Source: Affinibrenneria salicis
GTDB lineage: Bacteria > Pseudomonadota > Gammaproteobacteria > Enterobacterales > Enterobacteriaceae
Direction of reading: 5' to 3'
NCBI RefSeq assembly: GCF_008710095.1
Contig: NZ_VYKJ01000003.1
Span: 62,001-126,000, forward strand
DNA length: 64,000 bases
In this document: positions 48,814 to 59,702 of the stretch, in pieces
Layout: each line of letters begins with the position of its first letter
Numbering within the stretch: position 1 is the first letter of the stretch
The notes under the pieces: model-generated
Databases searched by the model: none
The model's input: the letters and a program-made list of their open reading frames with translations, nothing else
What the model was told of the DNA's origin: nothing
Program-made: the position numbers and the translations under genes

Positions 48814-51069
48814 GTGGCCGCCGCGCTGATTGTCGGTATGTTGCCCTACCTGTTTTTAGCCGAGCTGCCCTCTGCCGCGCTGCTGGCCGCCGGGGGAGGG
48901 GTGGCGCTGCTGTTGAGCTGGCGGCCGCGCGGCGCGGTTGCCCGTTCGCTGGCGCTGATGCTGGTTGGTTTTATCTGGGCCGGGCTGGCGTCGCGGGATC
49001 TGTTGCGGCAGATGGAGCTTGCCGTCGGGCAACCGGTTAATGCGCAGGTGGTGATCGACAGCGTCAGGCTGGCGCATCATGAGGACGCCGCGGTGATTGT
49101 GCGGCTGGCGACCATCAACCAGCGCCGGGTGTTCCCGCCGCTGTACGCCAGCATCCGGTTCGACGCCGGCCAGACGCCGTGGTGCGGCGGTCAGCGCTGG
49201 CTCATGTCACTGCGGCTGCGTCCGGTGCATAGCCGGTTAAATCAGGGCGGTTTTGACCGGCAGCGCTGGGCGCTGGCCCGGCGGCAGCCGTTGAGCGGGC
49301 GCGCGCTGGCCGCCCGGCCGCTTGAGGCCGATTGTCACCTGCGTCAGCGAATGGTGACGCACGCCGCGCGGCAGGTCAGCGACTTTGCCTGGCGCGATAT
49401 TCTGCTGGCGCTGGCTTTCGGCGAAATGAAAAGCGTAACGGACGAGCTGCGTCTGCTGTTGCAGCAGACCGGCACCATGCACCTGATGGCGATATCCGGT
49501 CTGCATATTGCGCTGGCGGCCCTGTTCGGCTGGGGCGCAGCGCGGGCCGGCCAGTGGTTTCTGCCGGTCGGCGCAATCGGCTATCGCTGGCCGCTGCTGT
49601 TTAGCGGCCTCGTCGCCTGGATTTACGTCTGGCTGGCGGGCGGCAATCCGCCGGCGGTCAGGGCCGGGCTGGCGCTGTCGCTCTGGATCCTGCTGCGTCT
49701 GTATGGCGTACGCTGTACGTCGTGGCAGATTTGGCTGTGGTGTATCGCTTTGATTTTACTCTACGATCCGCTCAGCGTGCTGTCGGATAGCTTCTGGCTT
49801 TCCTGTCTGGCCGTCGCCGCGCTGATCTTCTGGTTTCAGTGGGCGCCGCTGCCGAGGTCCCTGCAGTGCAAAAAACGCTGGCTTCCCGTGCGCTGGTTCT
49901 ATTTACAAAGCGGCATGACGCTGTTGCTGCTGCCGCTGCAGATCGGCTTGTTTCACGGCGTCAGTCTGCTGTCCCTGCCGGCCAATCTGTGGGCGGTGCC
50001 GCTGGTTTCGTTTATTACCACGCCATTGATTCTGGCGGCCTTGCCGCTGCTGGCGTTGCCCGCGATCAACGCGCCGCTCTGGTGGCTGGCCGACCGCTCG
50101 CTGTACGGGGTGTTCGCGCCGCTGTCTTCGCTGCAGAGCGGCTGGCTGCCAACCGGCGAAACGGCGCTGTCGGTCAGCGCAGCAGGCTGGCTGGCGGTGA
50201 CGATCTGGCGTTTTCACTGGTGGCGCGAGCATCCGGCCAGCGTGTTCGCGCTGATGGTCGCGCTGATTTTTCCGCAGGCGAAGCGGCCGGCGTCGCTTTG
50301 GCGTCTGGATATGCTGGACATCGGCCATGGGCTGGCGATCGCTATCGAAAAGCAGGGGCGGGTGGTGCTGTATGACAGCGGCAACCGCTGGGATGGCGGC
50401 GATATGGCGAGTCTTGAAATCGTCCCCTGGCTGCGCTGGCGCGGTCTGACGCCGGAAAAGCTGATCCTCAGCCATAGCCATATGGACCATATCGGCGGGC
50501 TGGATACGTTGCGCACGGTTTTTCCGGCGTTGACGGTGCATAGCTCGTTTCGTCAGCCTGGCCACCTGTCCTGCCGGCAGGGCGATCGCTGGCTGTGGCA
50601 GGGGCTGACCTTTGAGGTGCTGTGGCCGCCGCGACGCAGGGCGGTCGCCGGCAATAACGATTCCTGCGTGATTCGTATCGATGACGGTCGCTGGCGGGTG
50701 CTGCTGACCGGCGATTTGGAAAAACAGGCCGAGCTGGCGCTGGTGACCTCGCAGCGCCAGGCGCTGCCTGCGGATTTGTTACAAATTCCTCATCACGGCA
50801 GCAACAGTTCGTCTACGCCGCCGTTTATCCGCGCCGTCAATCCGCGCCTGGCAATCGCCTCCGCCGCACGCTATAACGCATGGCGTCTACCCTCGCGCAA
50901 GGTGATCCTGCGTTATCGTCAGCAGGGGACGCGCTGGCATGACACCGCGGTCTCGGGGCAACTGAGCGTGCATTTTTTCAGCGATAGCTGGCAAATTAAT
51001 GGTTTCAGAGAACAATTAAAGCCGCGCTGGTATCATCAGTGGTTTGGCGTCAGGGAGGATAATGGGTAA
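48814..51069 (+). CDS. comEC: ComEC/Rec2 family DNA-uptake channel protein (YcaI)
   Basis: The roughly 751-residue protein matches E. coli YcaI (754). N-terminal helices and an OB-like soluble part (about 1-190) precede the competence domain with [21 protein letters not shown] near 213 and several helices. The C-terminal third is a metallo-beta-lactamase-like domain with [11 protein letters not shown] near 551 and [11 protein letters not shown] near 656. In competent bacteria ComEC passes single-stranded DNA through the inner membrane. The start is uncertain: GTG 48814 has no ribosome site, while GGGAGG is four bases before an in-frame ATC at 48793. It overlaps the msbA leader. Confidence 0.93.
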   Translation: MAAALIVGMLPYLFLAELPSAALLAAGGGVALLLSWRPRGAVARSLALMLVGFIWAGLASRDLLRQMELAVGQPVNAQVVIDSVRLAHHEDAAVIVRLATINQRRVFPPLYASIRFDAGQTPWCGGQRWLMSLRLRPVHSRLNQGGFDRQRWALARRQPLSGRALAARPLEADCHLRQRMVTHAARQVSDFAWRDILLALAFGEMKSVTDELRLLLQQTGTMHLMAISGLHIALAALFGWGAARAGQWFLPVGAIGYRWPLLFSGLVAWIYVWLAGGNPPAVRAGLALSLWILLRLYGVRCTSWQIWLWCIALILLYDPLSVLSDSFWLSCLAVAALIFWFQWAPLPRSLQCKKRWLPVRWFYLQSGMTLLLLPLQIGLFHGVSLLSLPANLWAVPLVSFITTPLILAALPLLALPAINAPLWWLADRSLYGVFAPLSSLQSGWLPTGETALSVSAAGWLAVTIWRFHWWREHPASVFALMVALIFPQAKRPASLWRLDMLDIGHGLAIAIEKQGRVVLYDSGNRWDGGDMASLEIVPWLRWRGLTPEKLILSHSHMDHIGGLDTLRTVFPALTVHSSFRQPGHLSCRQGDRWLWQGLTFEVLWPPRRRAVAGNNDSCVIRIDDGRWRVLLTGDLEKQAELALVTSQRQALPADLLQIPHHGSNSSSTPPFIRAVNPRLAIASAARYNAWRLPSRKVILRYRQQGTRWHDTAVSGQLSVHFFSDSWQINGFREQLKPRWYHQWFGVREDNG

Positions 51070-51106
51070 AATAACCAGCTATTTCTCTCTGGCTCAGGTT
51101 TATTGC

Positions 51107-52855
51107 ATGTTGAATGATAAAGATCTCTCCACCTGGCAGACCTTCCGTCGCCTATGGCCGATGATCTCTCCTTTTAAGACGGGGCTAATGGTTGCCGCCG
51201 GGGCGCTTATTGTGAACGCCGCCGGCGATACGCTGATGCTCTCTTTGCTTAAGCCCCTGCTGGATGAAGGATTCGGTAAGGCCGACGCCAGTATTCTGGT
51301 GTGGATGCCGCTGGTGGTGATTGGACTTATGCTGCTGCGCGGCGTGTCGGGCTATGTTTCCAGTTACTGTGTCGCCTGGGTTTCGGGCAAGGTAGTGATG
51401 GGGATGCGCCGCCGTTTGTTCAGCCACATCATGGGCATGCCGGTGGCGTTTTTCGATCAGCAGTCGACAGGGACGCTGTTGTCGCGCATCACTTATGACT
51501 CCGAGCAGGTGGCTGCATCCTCTTCCGGCGCGCTGATTACCGTGGTGCGCGAAGGGGCGTCGATTATCGGCCTGTTTATTCTGATGTTTTATTATAGCTG
51601 GCAGCTGTCGATTATTCTGATTGTCATCGCGCCCATCGTCTCTATCGCGATCCGTATGGTGTCGAAACGCTTCAGAGATATCAGTAAGACCATGCAGAAC
51701 ACCATGGGACAGGTCACCACCAGCGCCGAGCAGATGCTCAAAGGGCACAAAGAAGTGCTGATCTTCGGCGGACAAGAGGTAGAGTCCGAGCGTTTCAATA
51801 AGGTGAGCAACCGCATGCGACAGCAGGGCATGAAAATGGTGTCCGCCTCGTCGATCTCCGATCCGATCATTCAGCTGATAGCCTCTCTGGCGCTGGCCTT
51901 TGTGCTTTATGCGGCCAGCTTTCCCAGCGTGATGGAAACGCTGACCGCCGGGACGATCACGGTCGTGTTCTCCTCAATGATCGCGCTGATGCGCCCGCTG
52001 AAATCGCTGACCAACGTAAACGCCCAGTTCCAGCGCGGGATGGCTGCCTGTCAGACCCTGTTCGCGATTCTGGATATGGAGCAGGAAAGGGATGACGGCA
52101 CGCGAGAACTGACGCGCGCGCAGGGCGATCTGGTGTTTAAACACGTCAATTTCGCCTACCCGGGCAAAGAAATGCTGGCGTTGAATGATGTCAACTTCCA
52201 TATTCCGCCGGGCAAAACCGTGGCGCTGGTCGGCCGCTCCGGCTCAGGGAAATCGACCATCGCCAATTTGCTGACCCGTTTTTACGATATTCAGTCGGGC
52301 GAAATTCTGCTGGACGGTTACGATTTGCGCGAGTATACGCTGGCGTCGCTGCGCAGTCAGGTGGCGCTGGTATCGCAGAACGTACACCTGTTTAACGATA
52401 CCATCGCCAATAATATCGCCTATGCCAGTAACAATCGCTACAGCCGCGAAGAGATCGAGCGGGCGGCGCAGATGGCGCACGCGATGGACTTCATTAGCAA
52501 GATGGAAAACGGCATGGACACCATTATCGGTGAAAACGGCGTGATGCTGTCCGGCGGTCAGCGTCAGCGTATCGCCATTGCGCGCGCGCTGCTGCGCGAT
52601 TGTCCGATCCTGATCCTTGACGAAGCCACATCGGCGCTGGATACCGAATCTGAACGCGCTATTCAGTCTGCGCTGGATGAACTGCAGAAGAATCGTACCG
52701 CGCTGGTGATCGCGCACCGTCTGTCGACGATTGAAAAAGCCGATGAGATTTTGGTGGTTGAGGACGGGCGCATTATCGAGCGCGGCGATCATACGACGCT
52801 GCTGGAAGCCAACGGCGCCTATGCTCAGCTGCACAGACTGCAGTTCGGCCAATGA
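51107..52855 (+). CDS. msbA: Lipid A export ATP-binding/permease protein MsbA
   Basis: The 582-residue half-transporter equals E. coli MsbA. Six N-terminal helices (to about 325) precede a nucleotide-binding domain with Walker A GRSGSGKS near 376-383, LSGGQRQR near 481 and [12 protein letters not shown]alker B just after. The homodimer flips core-lipid A across the inner membrane. The start [18 protein letters not shown] at 51107 is the family start; the frame extends 21 codons upstream into comEC. It overlaps lpxK by four bases, the conserved msbA-lpxK operon. Confidence 0.98.
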   Translation: MLNDKDLSTWQTFRRLWPMISPFKTGLMVAAGALIVNAAGDTLMLSLLKPLLDEGFGKADASILVWMPLVVIGLMLLRGVSGYVSSYCVAWVSGKVVMGMRRRLFSHIMGMPVAFFDQQSTGTLLSRITYDSEQVAASSSGALITVVREGASIIGLFILMFYYSWQLSIILIVIAPIVSIAIRMVSKRFRDISKTMQNTMGQVTTSAEQMLKGHKEVLIFGGQEVESERFNKVSNRMRQQGMKMVSASSISDPIIQLIASLALAFVLYAASFPSVMETLTAGTITVVFSSMIALMRPLKSLTNVNAQFQRGMAACQTLFAILDMEQERDDGTRELTRAQGDLVFKHVNFAYPGKEMLALNDVNFHIPPGKTVALVGRSGSGKSTIANLLTRFYDIQSGEILLDGYDLREYTLASLRSQVALVSQNVHLFNDTIANNIAYASNNRYSREEIERAAQMAHAMDFISKMENGMDTIIGENGVMLSGGQRQRIAIARALLRDCPILILDEATSALDTESERAIQSALDELQKNRTALVIAHRLSTIEKADEILVVEDGRIIERGDHTTLLEANGAYAQLHRLQFGQ

Positions 52856-53859
52856 TTGAGCGCATCTGGTCGGGGCGTTCGCGGCTGTATCTTTTGCTGC
52901 TGCCGCTTTCCTTTTTGTATGGCGCGCTGGCCGCGCTGAATCGGAAAAGCTACCAGTGGGGCTGGCGCAAACGCTGGCGCGCGCCGCTGCCGGTGGTGGT
53001 GGTAGGCAACCTGACCGCCGGCGGCAACGGTAAAACGCCGGTGGTGATCTGGCTGGTTGAGCAACTGCAGCGGCGGGGATTCCGGGTCGGCGTGGTGTCG
53101 CGCGGCTACGGCGGCCATGCGGAACGCTACCCGCTGCTGGTTAACGATCAGGTTACTACCCGGCAGGCCGGTGACGAACCGGTGCTGATTTTTCAGCGCA
53201 CCGGCGCCCCGGTCGCCGTGGCGCCGCGTAGGCGTCAGGCGATTGAGGCGCTGCTGGCGCAGGGCGAACTGGATATTGTGGTTGCCGACGACGGCCTGCA
53301 GCACTATGCGCTGCAGCGTGACGTGGAGCTGGTGGTGGTGGACGGCGTTCGCCGTTTTGGCAACGGCTGGTGGCTGCCGGCCGGTCCGATGCGCGAACGC
53401 GCCGGACGCCTGCGCACGGTGGATGCCGTTATCGTCAACGGCGGTCAGGCGCGGCCCGGCGAGCTGGCGATGCGGCTGACGCCGGGCGAGGCGATCAACT
53501 TACTCAGCGGCGAGCGTTGCGCGCCGGCCCGGCTGCACAATGTGGTGGCGATGGCGGGCATCGGTCATCCGCCGCGTTTCTTTGCCACGCTGCGCGAGCT
53601 GGGCGTGCCGGTTCAACGCGAGGTGGCGTTCAGCGACCATCAGGATTATCAGGTGGAACAGCTGGACGCGCTGACTCAGGGTTCTTCACGGCCGCTGATA
53701 ATGACGGAGAAAGACGCGGTGAAATGCCGCGCTTTTGCCCGGCCCGACTGGTGGTATCTGCCGGTTGACGCCGCCTTCAGCGATGAGCAGGGACGCGATC
53801 TGCTGAGCCGCCTGACCGCGCGAATCGAATATTTTCGCCAGCAAAAGGCGCGGGGATAG
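52852..53859 (+). CDS. lpxK: Tetraacyldisaccharide 4'-kinase
   Basis: The 335-residue P-loop kinase phosphorylates the 4' position of the lipid A disaccharide precursor at the inner membrane. It has an N-terminal hydrophobic anchor segment (about 10-28), the P-loop-like [12 protein letters not shown] at 52-63, and VVSRGYGGH and VADDGLQH downstream. It is coupled to msbA by an ATGA overlap, and followed by ycaR and kdsB, all serving envelope lipopolysaccharide. Confidence 0.98.
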   Translation: MIERIWSGRSRLYLLLLPLSFLYGALAALNRKSYQWGWRKRWRAPLPVVVVGNLTAGGNGKTPVVIWLVEQLQRRGFRVGVVSRGYGGHAERYPLLVNDQVTTRQAGDEPVLIFQRTGAPVAVAPRRRQAIEALLAQGELDIVVADDGLQHYALQRDVELVVVDGVRRFGNGWWLPAGPMRERAGRLRTVDAVIVNGGQARPGELAMRLTPGEAINLLSGERCAPARLHNVVAMAGIGHPPRFFATLRELGVPVQREVAFSDHQDYQVEQLDALTQGSSRPLIMTEKDAVKCRAFARPDWWYLPVDAAFSDEQGRDLLSRLTARIEYFRQQKARG

Positions 53860-53930
53860 CGGATCGCCCGCAGGGGAGTATGCTATTCTCAGCGAAATTT
53901 TCTGGCAACTGCGTTCCGAAGGGAGGATGC

Positions 53931-54113
53931 ATGGATCACCGTTTACTCGAAATTGTCGCCTGTCCGGTATGCAACGGGCGGCTGTATTTTAATAAAGAGA
54001 AGCAGGAACTGATTTGTAAGACGGACGGCCTGGCTTATCCGTTTCGCGACGGGATCCCGGTATTGCTGGAAACCGAAGCGCGGACGCTGACCGTGGATGA
54101 GAAAACGCAATGA
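53931..54113 (+). CDS. ycaR: Trm112-like zinc-ribbon family protein YcaR
   Basis: A 60-residue protein with CPVC at residues 11-14 and the Trm112-like layout ([14 protein letters not shown], then [13 protein letters not shown]). Only the first Cys pair plus one further Cys (residue 29) remains, as in the enterobacterial family. Function is not established; conserved placement between lpxK and kdsB suggests a link to the same pathway. GGGAGG precedes the ATG. It overlaps kdsB by four bases. Confidence 0.95.
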   Translation: MDHRLLEIVACPVCNGRLYFNKEKQELICKTDGLAYPFRDGIPVLLETEARTLTVDEKTQ

Positions 54114-54865
54114 AATTCACCGCCATTATTCCGGCGCGTTTCGCGTCCAGTCGTCTGCCCGGCAAACCGCTGGCCGATATTCACGGCAAGCCAATGGTGG
54201 TGCACGTAATGGAGCGTGCGCGCGAATCGGGTGCGAACCGGGTTATCGTGGCGACCGATCACCCGGATGTCGTCGCCGCGGTGCAGGCCGCCGGCGGCGA
54301 AGTCTGCCTGACCAGTCCGGACCATCACTCCGGCACTGAGCGGCTGGCCGAAGTGATCGACCGCTATGACTTTGCCGACGATGAGATCATCGTTAACGTG
54401 CAGGGCGATGAGCCATTAATCCCGGCGGTGATCGTGCGTCAGGTAGCGGAAAATCTGGCCGGCTGCCAGGCGGGCATGGCGACGCTGGCCGTACCGATCG
54501 ACAGCAGCGAGGAAGCCTTCAACCCGAACGCGGTGAAGGTGGTGACGGATGCCCAGGGTTATGCGCTCTATTTTTCCCGCGCCACCATTCCCTGGGAGCG
54601 CGATCTGTTCGCCGTGTCGAAGGCGACGCCAGGCGATCATTTGCTGCGCCATATCGGTATTTACGCCTACCGCGCCGGTTTTGTGCGCCGCTATGTGGGT
54701 TGGGCGCCCAGCCCGCTGGAGAATATCGAGATGCTGGAGCAACTGCGCGTGCTGTGGTATGGCGAAAAGATCCATGTCGCCGTCGCCAGAGCGGTTCCTT
54801 CGGTCGGCGTGGATACGCCGGAAGATCTGCAGCGCGTGCGCGAGCGCATGGCGCCCTCATCCTGA
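54110..54865 (+). CDS. kdsB: 3-deoxy-manno-octulosonate cytidylyltransferase
   Basis: The 251-residue enzyme activates KDO with CTP to CMP-KDO for the lipopolysaccharide inner core. The nucleotide-binding start [19 protein letters not shown] is diagnostic, with [10 protein letters not shown] near 97 and [18 protein letters not shown] near 186. Its start overlaps the ycaR stop as ATGA. It ends the comEC-msbA-lpxK-ycaR-kdsB run. Confidence 0.98.
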   Translation: MKFTAIIPARFASSRLPGKPLADIHGKPMVVHVMERARESGANRVIVATDHPDVVAAVQAAGGEVCLTSPDHHSGTERLAEVIDRYDFADDEIIVNVQGDEPLIPAVIVRQVAENLAGCQAGMATLAVPIDSSEEAFNPNAVKVVTDAQGYALYFSRATIPWERDLFAVSKATPGDHLLRHIGIYAYRAGFVRRYVGWAPSPLENIEMLEQLRVLWYGEKIHVAVARAVPSVGVDTPEDLQRVRERMAPSS

Positions 54866-55010
54866 CCTTAGCCGCCGGCGCCGGGCTGAACGTTCCGGCG
54901 CCGCCGTCCGCTCCTATCCCCGCTTTATTTGATCTGCATTGGAGAAATTGCCGCCTGGCCGCTGCATCATGCCCGGTAACGCCGGGTTATCCGATAGGGG
55001 TCGGACAGTG

Positions 55011-55904
55011 ATGGAACAATTAAAAGCCGAATTGAGCGTGGTGCTGGGCGAATCGCTCAGCCGGCTGGAGCCGATTAGCGAACAGCCTTACGCCAATTTA
55101 TATGCGCTTTACGACAGCGACGGCAACCCGATGCCTTTGTTGGCCAAGAGCTATGTGTGCCAGGGCGTAGCGCAACAGGAAGCCTACAAATTGTCGATGC
55201 TGGCGCGCGAAGGGGATATTCGCCTGCCTACCGTATATGGTCTGGTGACCACGCAGCAGGCGCCGTACCGTGAACTGCTGTTGATCGAACGGCTGCGCGG
55301 AGTGCCGGCCGAGGCGCCGTCGCGTAGTCCGCGGCGCTGGACGCTGCTGATGGATCAGATCGTCGAAGGCGTGCTGGCCTGGCACCGCATAGACAGTCAC
55401 GGCTGCGTCGGTACGGTCGACAGCATGCAGGAAAACAGCTGGTTTAACTGGTATCAGCAGCGGCTGGAGGTACTGTGGGCCACGCTGACCAACGTCAGCG
55501 CGCCGTTGTTGAACGCGGACGATCGTTCGCTGCTGTACCGTTCGCGCCAGTGCCTGCCGTCGCTGTTCGCCGATTTCGCCGAAGGCAGCGTGCTGGTGCA
55601 CGGCAATTTATCCCTGCGCAGCATGCTGAAAGACGCGCGCACCGATCAACTGCTGGCGATGATTAATCCCGGCATGATGCTATGGGCGCCGCGCGAATAT
55701 GAACTGTTCCGTCTGTGCGAGGCCGGTATGCCGGAACAACTGCTGTACCGCTATCTGAGCAAAGCGCCGGTAGCGGAATCCTTCCTGTACCGCCGCTGGC
55801 TCTATATGATTTGGGACGCGGTAGCGCGCTACATTCATACCGGACAGTTCGACCGCCCGCTATTCGCCGCCGCTTCGCGCCAGCTATTGCCCTGGCTGGC
55901 GTGA
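55011..55904 (+). CDS. ycbJ: YcbJ family protein with phosphotransferase-like fold
   Basis: The 297-residue protein equals E. coli YcbJ. The C-terminal half resembles aminoglycoside/choline-kinase-like proteins: VLHVHGNLS-like block (SVLVHGNLSLRSML, near 205) corresponds to the catalytic loop and a following INPGMMLWAPREYEL to the metal-binding region, though the usual HxD and Asp are changed. A catalytic role is thus doubtful. The ATG at 55011 is the family start. Its last 21 bases overlap the convergent elyC end. Confidence 0.92.
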   Translation: MEQLKAELSVVLGESLSRLEPISEQPYANLYALYDSDGNPMPLLAKSYVCQGVAQQEAYKLSMLAREGDIRLPTVYGLVTTQQAPYRELLLIERLRGVPAEAPSRSPRRWTLLMDQIVEGVLAWHRIDSHGCVGTVDSMQENSWFNWYQQRLEVLWATLTNVSAPLLNADDRSLLYRSRQCLPSLFADFAEGSVLVHGNLSLRSMLKDARTDQLLAMINPGMMLWAPREYELFRLCEAGMPEQLLYRYLSKAPVAESFLYRRWLYMIWDAVARYIHTGQFDRPLFAAASRQLLPWLA

Positions 55905-56696
55905 TGCCTGCGCGTCGTCGGGGGAATGCGCCGCCGGCTTCACGCCTTTCAGCCGCTGCCATACGCCGCCGAGCCATTCATACCAGGCGCGTTCGCTGTG
56001 CGACAGAAAAAATGACGACGGTATAATCTTTTCCCATGGCTGCAGCGTCGAGGTAATCGCCATCTGGTTGGCGGGCGCGGGAATAGGGTGGAGCCCCTGA
56101 GCCTGGAAGAAACGCATGGCGCGCGGCAGATGGCTGGCCGACGTCACCAGCAGGAACGGCTGCTGCCCGATCAGTCGGGCGGCGCTGGCGGCCTCTTCTT
56201 CGGTATCTCGCGGCGTATCCAGCAGCAGAATATCGCCGGCCGGCACGCCGAGACTTTCGGCGACACGGCCGGAAACGGCGGCGCTGCTGACCGGATTACC
56301 GGAGGCCGGCGCGCCGGTGAACACCAGCTTAGCGCCAGGGTTGGCGCGATACAGGCGTATTCCTTCCGTAACGCGCGGCAGGCTATTGTTGAGCAAATTT
56401 GAACTGGGCGCCCAGTCCGGGTTATAGGTATAGCCGCCGCCCAGCACCACGATATAGCGCACCGCCTGCTGGTCCCGCCAGGTCGGATAATGGGACTCGA
56501 CCGGCCCCAGCAGACGATCGGCGACCGGCTGCAGACTAATCAACAGCAGGATTAGCCAACTGGCGGAAAGGACGATTTTTCCCCCTTTTTGCCAGCGGGT
56601 AAACCATAGCAGGCAGAGCGCGACACCCATAAGCAGCAACAGGAACGGCAGGGGTTGCATCACCCCGCCGACAAATTTTTTAATGGTAAAAAGCAT
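55884..56696 (-). CDS. elyC: Envelope biogenesis factor ElyC (DUF218)
   Basis: The 270-residue inner-membrane protein has two N-terminal hydrophobic segments (about 14-31 and 40-56) and then a periplasmic DUF218 domain with VVLGGGYTYNP near 84 and LLLDTPRDTEEEA near 155. In E. coli ElyC supports peptidoglycan assembly at low temperature through the undecaprenyl-phosphate pathway. It is convergent with ycbJ, overlapping by 21 bases, and divergent from cmoM with a 192-base shared promoter region. Confidence 0.95.
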   Translation of the reverse strand: MLFTIKKFVGGVMQPLPFLLLLMGVALCLLWFTRWQKGGKIVLSASWLILLLISLQPVADRLLGPVESHYPTWRDQQAVRYIVVLGGGYTYNPDWAPSSNLLNNSLPRVTEGIRLYRANPGAKLVFTGAPASGNPVSSAAVSGRVAESLGVPAGDILLLDTPRDTEEEAASAARLIGQQPFLLVTSASHLPRAMRFFQAQGLHPIPAPANQMAITSTLQPWEKIIPSSFFLSHSERAWYEWLGGVWQRLKGVKPAAHSPDDAQASRQPGQ

Positions 56697-56888
56697 ACAA
56701 TGGCGCTCCCTTTGGGCGAAAAAACGACATCCAGGCGTATATTATGCGGTTAGCAGATTTATTCTACGTCAGGCTGTGACAAAATAGCAGGTTTGGAAGC
56801 AAGCAACGATCCCGACGACAGGCGCAGCCAGCCGGTCCCGAGTCCTGAGAGTCCGATACGGGTTAACCAGAAGTGGAGTGGCTAAGCG

Positions 56889-57674
56889 ATGCAGGATCGC
56901 AATTTTAACGATATTGCGGAGAAGTTCGCCCGTAATATCTACGGTACCACCAAGGGAAAGTTGCGTCAGGCCGTTCTGTGGCAGGACCTGACCGGGCTGC
57001 TGACGCAGCTGCCGGCGCGTCCGCTGCGCATTCTTGACGCGGGCGGCGGCGAAGGGCACATCGCCTGTCGGCTGGCCGCGGCGGGTCATCATGTCTTGTT
57101 GTGCGATCTGTCGGATGAGATGATTCAGCGCGCCCGCGCCGCCGCGCTGGCCCAGGGCGTGGAAAACCGGATGCGTTTTGTGCAAAGCGCGGCGCAGGAT
57201 ATCAGACAGCATTTGGAACAGCCGGTGGATCTGGTATTGTTCCACGCGGTGCTGGAGTGGGTGGCGCAGCCGCAGCAGGCATTGCAGGCGCTGGCCGGTT
57301 GTCTGGCGCCCGGCGGCGCGCTGTCGCTGATGTTTTACAATTATCATGGCCTGCTGATGCGCAATATGGTGCTGGGCAATTTCGCCTATGTGCAGGCGGG
57401 GATGCCGAAACGCAAACGGCGTTCGCTGTCGCCGGATCATCCGCTGGATCCGCAGCAGGTTTATCAATGGCTTGAGCAGCTCGGTTTCACTCTGACCGGT
57501 AAAACCGGCGTACGGGTGTTTCATGACTATCTGCAAAATAAGCAGCAGCAGAGCGAAGACTTTGCGCAGCTGCTGGCGCTGGAGCAGCGCTATTGCCGGC
57601 AGGAACCCTTTGTCAGCCTTGGGCGTTATATCCATGTCATGGCGCAAAAACCTTATTTGAAGGATGGACTATGA
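56889..57674 (+). CDS. cmoM: tRNA 5-carboxymethoxyuridine methyltransferase CmoM (SmtA)
   Basis: The 261-residue class I SAM methyltransferase carries the SAM-binding motif [12 protein letters not shown] near 48-59 and an acidic LCDLSDEM after it. CmoM methylates cmo5U in the tRNA wobble position. The gene was formerly taken as part of the muk operon. It overlaps mukF by four bases (ATGA) and is headed by an unusually close GGAGTGGCTAAGCG ribosome region. Confidence 0.96.
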   Translation: MQDRNFNDIAEKFARNIYGTTKGKLRQAVLWQDLTGLLTQLPARPLRILDAGGGEGHIACRLAAAGHHVLLCDLSDEMIQRARAAALAQGVENRMRFVQSAAQDIRQHLEQPVDLVLFHAVLEWVAQPQQALQALAGCLAPGGALSLMFYNYHGLLMRNMVLGNFAYVQAGMPKRKRRSLSPDHPLDPQQVYQWLEQLGFTLTGKTGVRVFHDYLQNKQQQSEDFAQLLALEQRYCRQEPFVSLGRYIHVMAQKPYLKDGL

Positions 57675-58993
57675 GTGATTTTTCCCAGACTGTACCCGAA
57701 CTGGTCGCCTGGGCACGAAAAAACGATTTTTCTCTTTCGCTTCCGACCGAGCGTCTGGCCTTTTTACTGGCAATCGCGACGCTGAACGGCGAGCGTATGG
57801 ACGGAGAGATGAGCGAGGGAGAACTGATCGATGCTTTCCGTCACGTCAGCCAGGGATTTGAGCAAACCTCAGAAACCATTACCGTGCGCGCCAACAATGC
57901 GATCAACGATCTGGTGCGCCAGAGGCTGCTGAACCGATTTACCAGCGAACTGGCCGACGGCAACGCGATTTACCGTCTGACGCCGCTGGGTATCGGCATC
58001 ACCGACTACTATATTCGCCAGCGCGAATTTTCCACGCTGCGCCTGTCGATGCAGCTGTCCATTGTGGCGCAGGAACTGGGCCGCGCGGCGGAGGCGGCGG
58101 AAGAGGGCGGCGATGAGTTCCACTGGCATCGCAACGTGTTTGCCCCGCTGAAATACTCGGTGGCGGAAATCTTCGACAGCATCGATCTGTCGCAGCGTAT
58201 TATGGATGAACAGCAGCAGGGGGTAAAAGAGGACATCGCCTCGCTGCTGACCCAGGACTGGCGCGCCGCCATCACCAGCTGCGAGCAGTTGCTGTCGGAA
58301 ACGTCGGATACGCTGCGCGAACTGCAGGATACGCTGGAAGCGGCCGGCGATAAGCTGCAGACCAGCCTGCTGCGCATTCAGGACGCCACCATCGGCGACG
58401 AGACGCTGGGCTTCGTCGATAATCTGGTTTTCGATCTGCAGGCTAAACTGGACCGCATCATCAGTTGGGGGCAGCAGACCATCGACCTGTGGATCGGCTA
58501 TGACCGGCACGTGCATAAATTTATCCGCACCGCCATCGATATGGATAAAAATCGCGTGTTCGCCCAGCGCCTGCGCCTGTCGGTACAGAATTATTTCGAT
58601 CATCCCTGGGCGCTGACCTTCGCCAATGCCGATCGCCTGCTGGATATGCGCGATGAGGAACTGGCGTTGCGCAGCGAAGAAGTGACCGGCGAGCTGCCGC
58701 CCGACCTGGAGTACGAAGAGTTCAGCGAAATGCGCGAGCAACTGGCGGCGATGATTGAACAAGCGTTACAAACCTATAAACAGCAGCAGATCCCGCTCAA
58801 TCTGGCGGATGTGATGCGTGACTATCTGACACAGTATCCCCGCTCCCGTCATTTTGATGTGGCGCGTATCGTGGTCGACCAGGCGGTTCGCCTGGGCGTG
58901 GCCGAAGCTGATTTCACCGGATTACCCGCCGTCTGGCAGGTAATTAATGATTACGGAGCCAGGGTACAGGCCCATGTCATCGACAAATATTGA
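57671..58993 (+). CDS. mukF: Chromosome partition protein MukF (kleisin)
   Basis: The 440-residue kleisin bridges MukB heads and MukE in the condensin complex. It starts [18 protein letters not shown], and has a winged-helix N-terminus, a central helical region near 120-300 and a C-terminal winged helix, as in the 440-residue E. coli protein. The 57671 start overlaps the cmoM stop; 26 upstream in-frame codons are cmoM. It overlaps mukE by 20 bases. Confidence 0.97.
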   Translation: MSDFSQTVPELVAWARKNDFSLSLPTERLAFLLAIATLNGERMDGEMSEGELIDAFRHVSQGFEQTSETITVRANNAINDLVRQRLLNRFTSELADGNAIYRLTPLGIGITDYYIRQREFSTLRLSMQLSIVAQELGRAAEAAEEGGDEFHWHRNVFAPLKYSVAEIFDSIDLSQRIMDEQQQGVKEDIASLLTQDWRAAITSCEQLLSETSDTLRELQDTLEAAGDKLQTSLLRIQDATIGDETLGFVDNLVFDLQAKLDRIISWGQQTIDLWIGYDRHVHKFIRTAIDMDKNRVFAQRLRLSVQNYFDHPWALTFANADRLLDMRDEELALRSEEVTGELPPDLEYEEFSEMREQLAAMIEQALQTYKQQQIPLNLADVMRDYLTQYPRSRHFDVARIVVDQAVRLGVAEADFTGLPAVWQVINDYGARVQAHVIDKY

Positions 58994-59702
58994 ACAAATC
59001 ATGCCAGCCAGACTGGCCACCGCGTTATCGAACGCGTTATTCCCCGCGCTGGACAGCCAGCTGCGCTCCGGGCGGCATATCGGCATTGACGAGCTGGAAA
59101 ATCATGCTTTTTTGATGGATTTTCAGGCCGAACTGGAGACTTTTTATGGGCGTTACAATGTGGAGTTGATCCGGGCGCCGGAAGGGTTCTTCTATCTGCG
59201 CCCGCGCTCCACTACCCTTATTCCCCGTTCGGTGCTGTCCGAACTGGATATGATGGTCGGCAAAATTCTGTGCTACCTCTACCTCAGCCCCGAACGGCTG
59301 GCGCATCAGGGGATTTTCAGCCAGCAGGAGATGTATGAAGAACTGCTCAGCCTGGCCGATGAAAATAAATTGCTGAAGCTGGTCAACCAGCGTTCGACCG
59401 GTTCCGATCTCGATCGACAGAAGCTACAGGAAAAGGTGCGCACTTCGCTTAACCGTTTGCGCCGTCTGGGCATGATCTACTTCATGGCCAACGACAGCGG
59501 TAAATTCCGCATCACCGAGGCGGTGTTCCGTTTCGGCGCCGACGTGCGCGCCGGCGACGACGCGCGCGAAGCGCAACTGCGCATGATCCGGGACGGCGAG
59601 GCGATGCCGCTGGAAAGCAGTCTGTCGCTGAACGATGACGGCGAGGATAACGACGCGTCAGCCAATAACCGACCAGAAAGCGCTGAGGATGAACAGGAAT
59701 GA
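58974..59702 (+). CDS. mukE: Chromosome partition protein MukE
   Basis: The 242-residue accessory protein binds MukF and regulates MukB DNA engagement. [21 protein letters not shown] and [15 protein letters not shown] are nearly invariant with E. coli. The tail (about 225-242) is acidic. The ATG at 58974 is the family start, nested in the end of mukF; the stop overlaps the mukB start as ATGA. Confidence 0.97.
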   Translation: MSSTNIEQIMPARLATALSNALFPALDSQLRSGRHIGIDELENHAFLMDFQAELETFYGRYNVELIRAPEGFFYLRPRSTTLIPRSVLSELDMMVGKILCYLYLSPERLAHQGIFSQQEMYEELLSLADENKLLKLVNQRSTGSDLDRQKLQEKVRTSLNRLRRLGMIYFMANDSGKFRITEAVFRFGADVRAGDDAREAQLRMIRDGEAMPLESSLSLNDDGEDNDASANNRPESAEDEQE

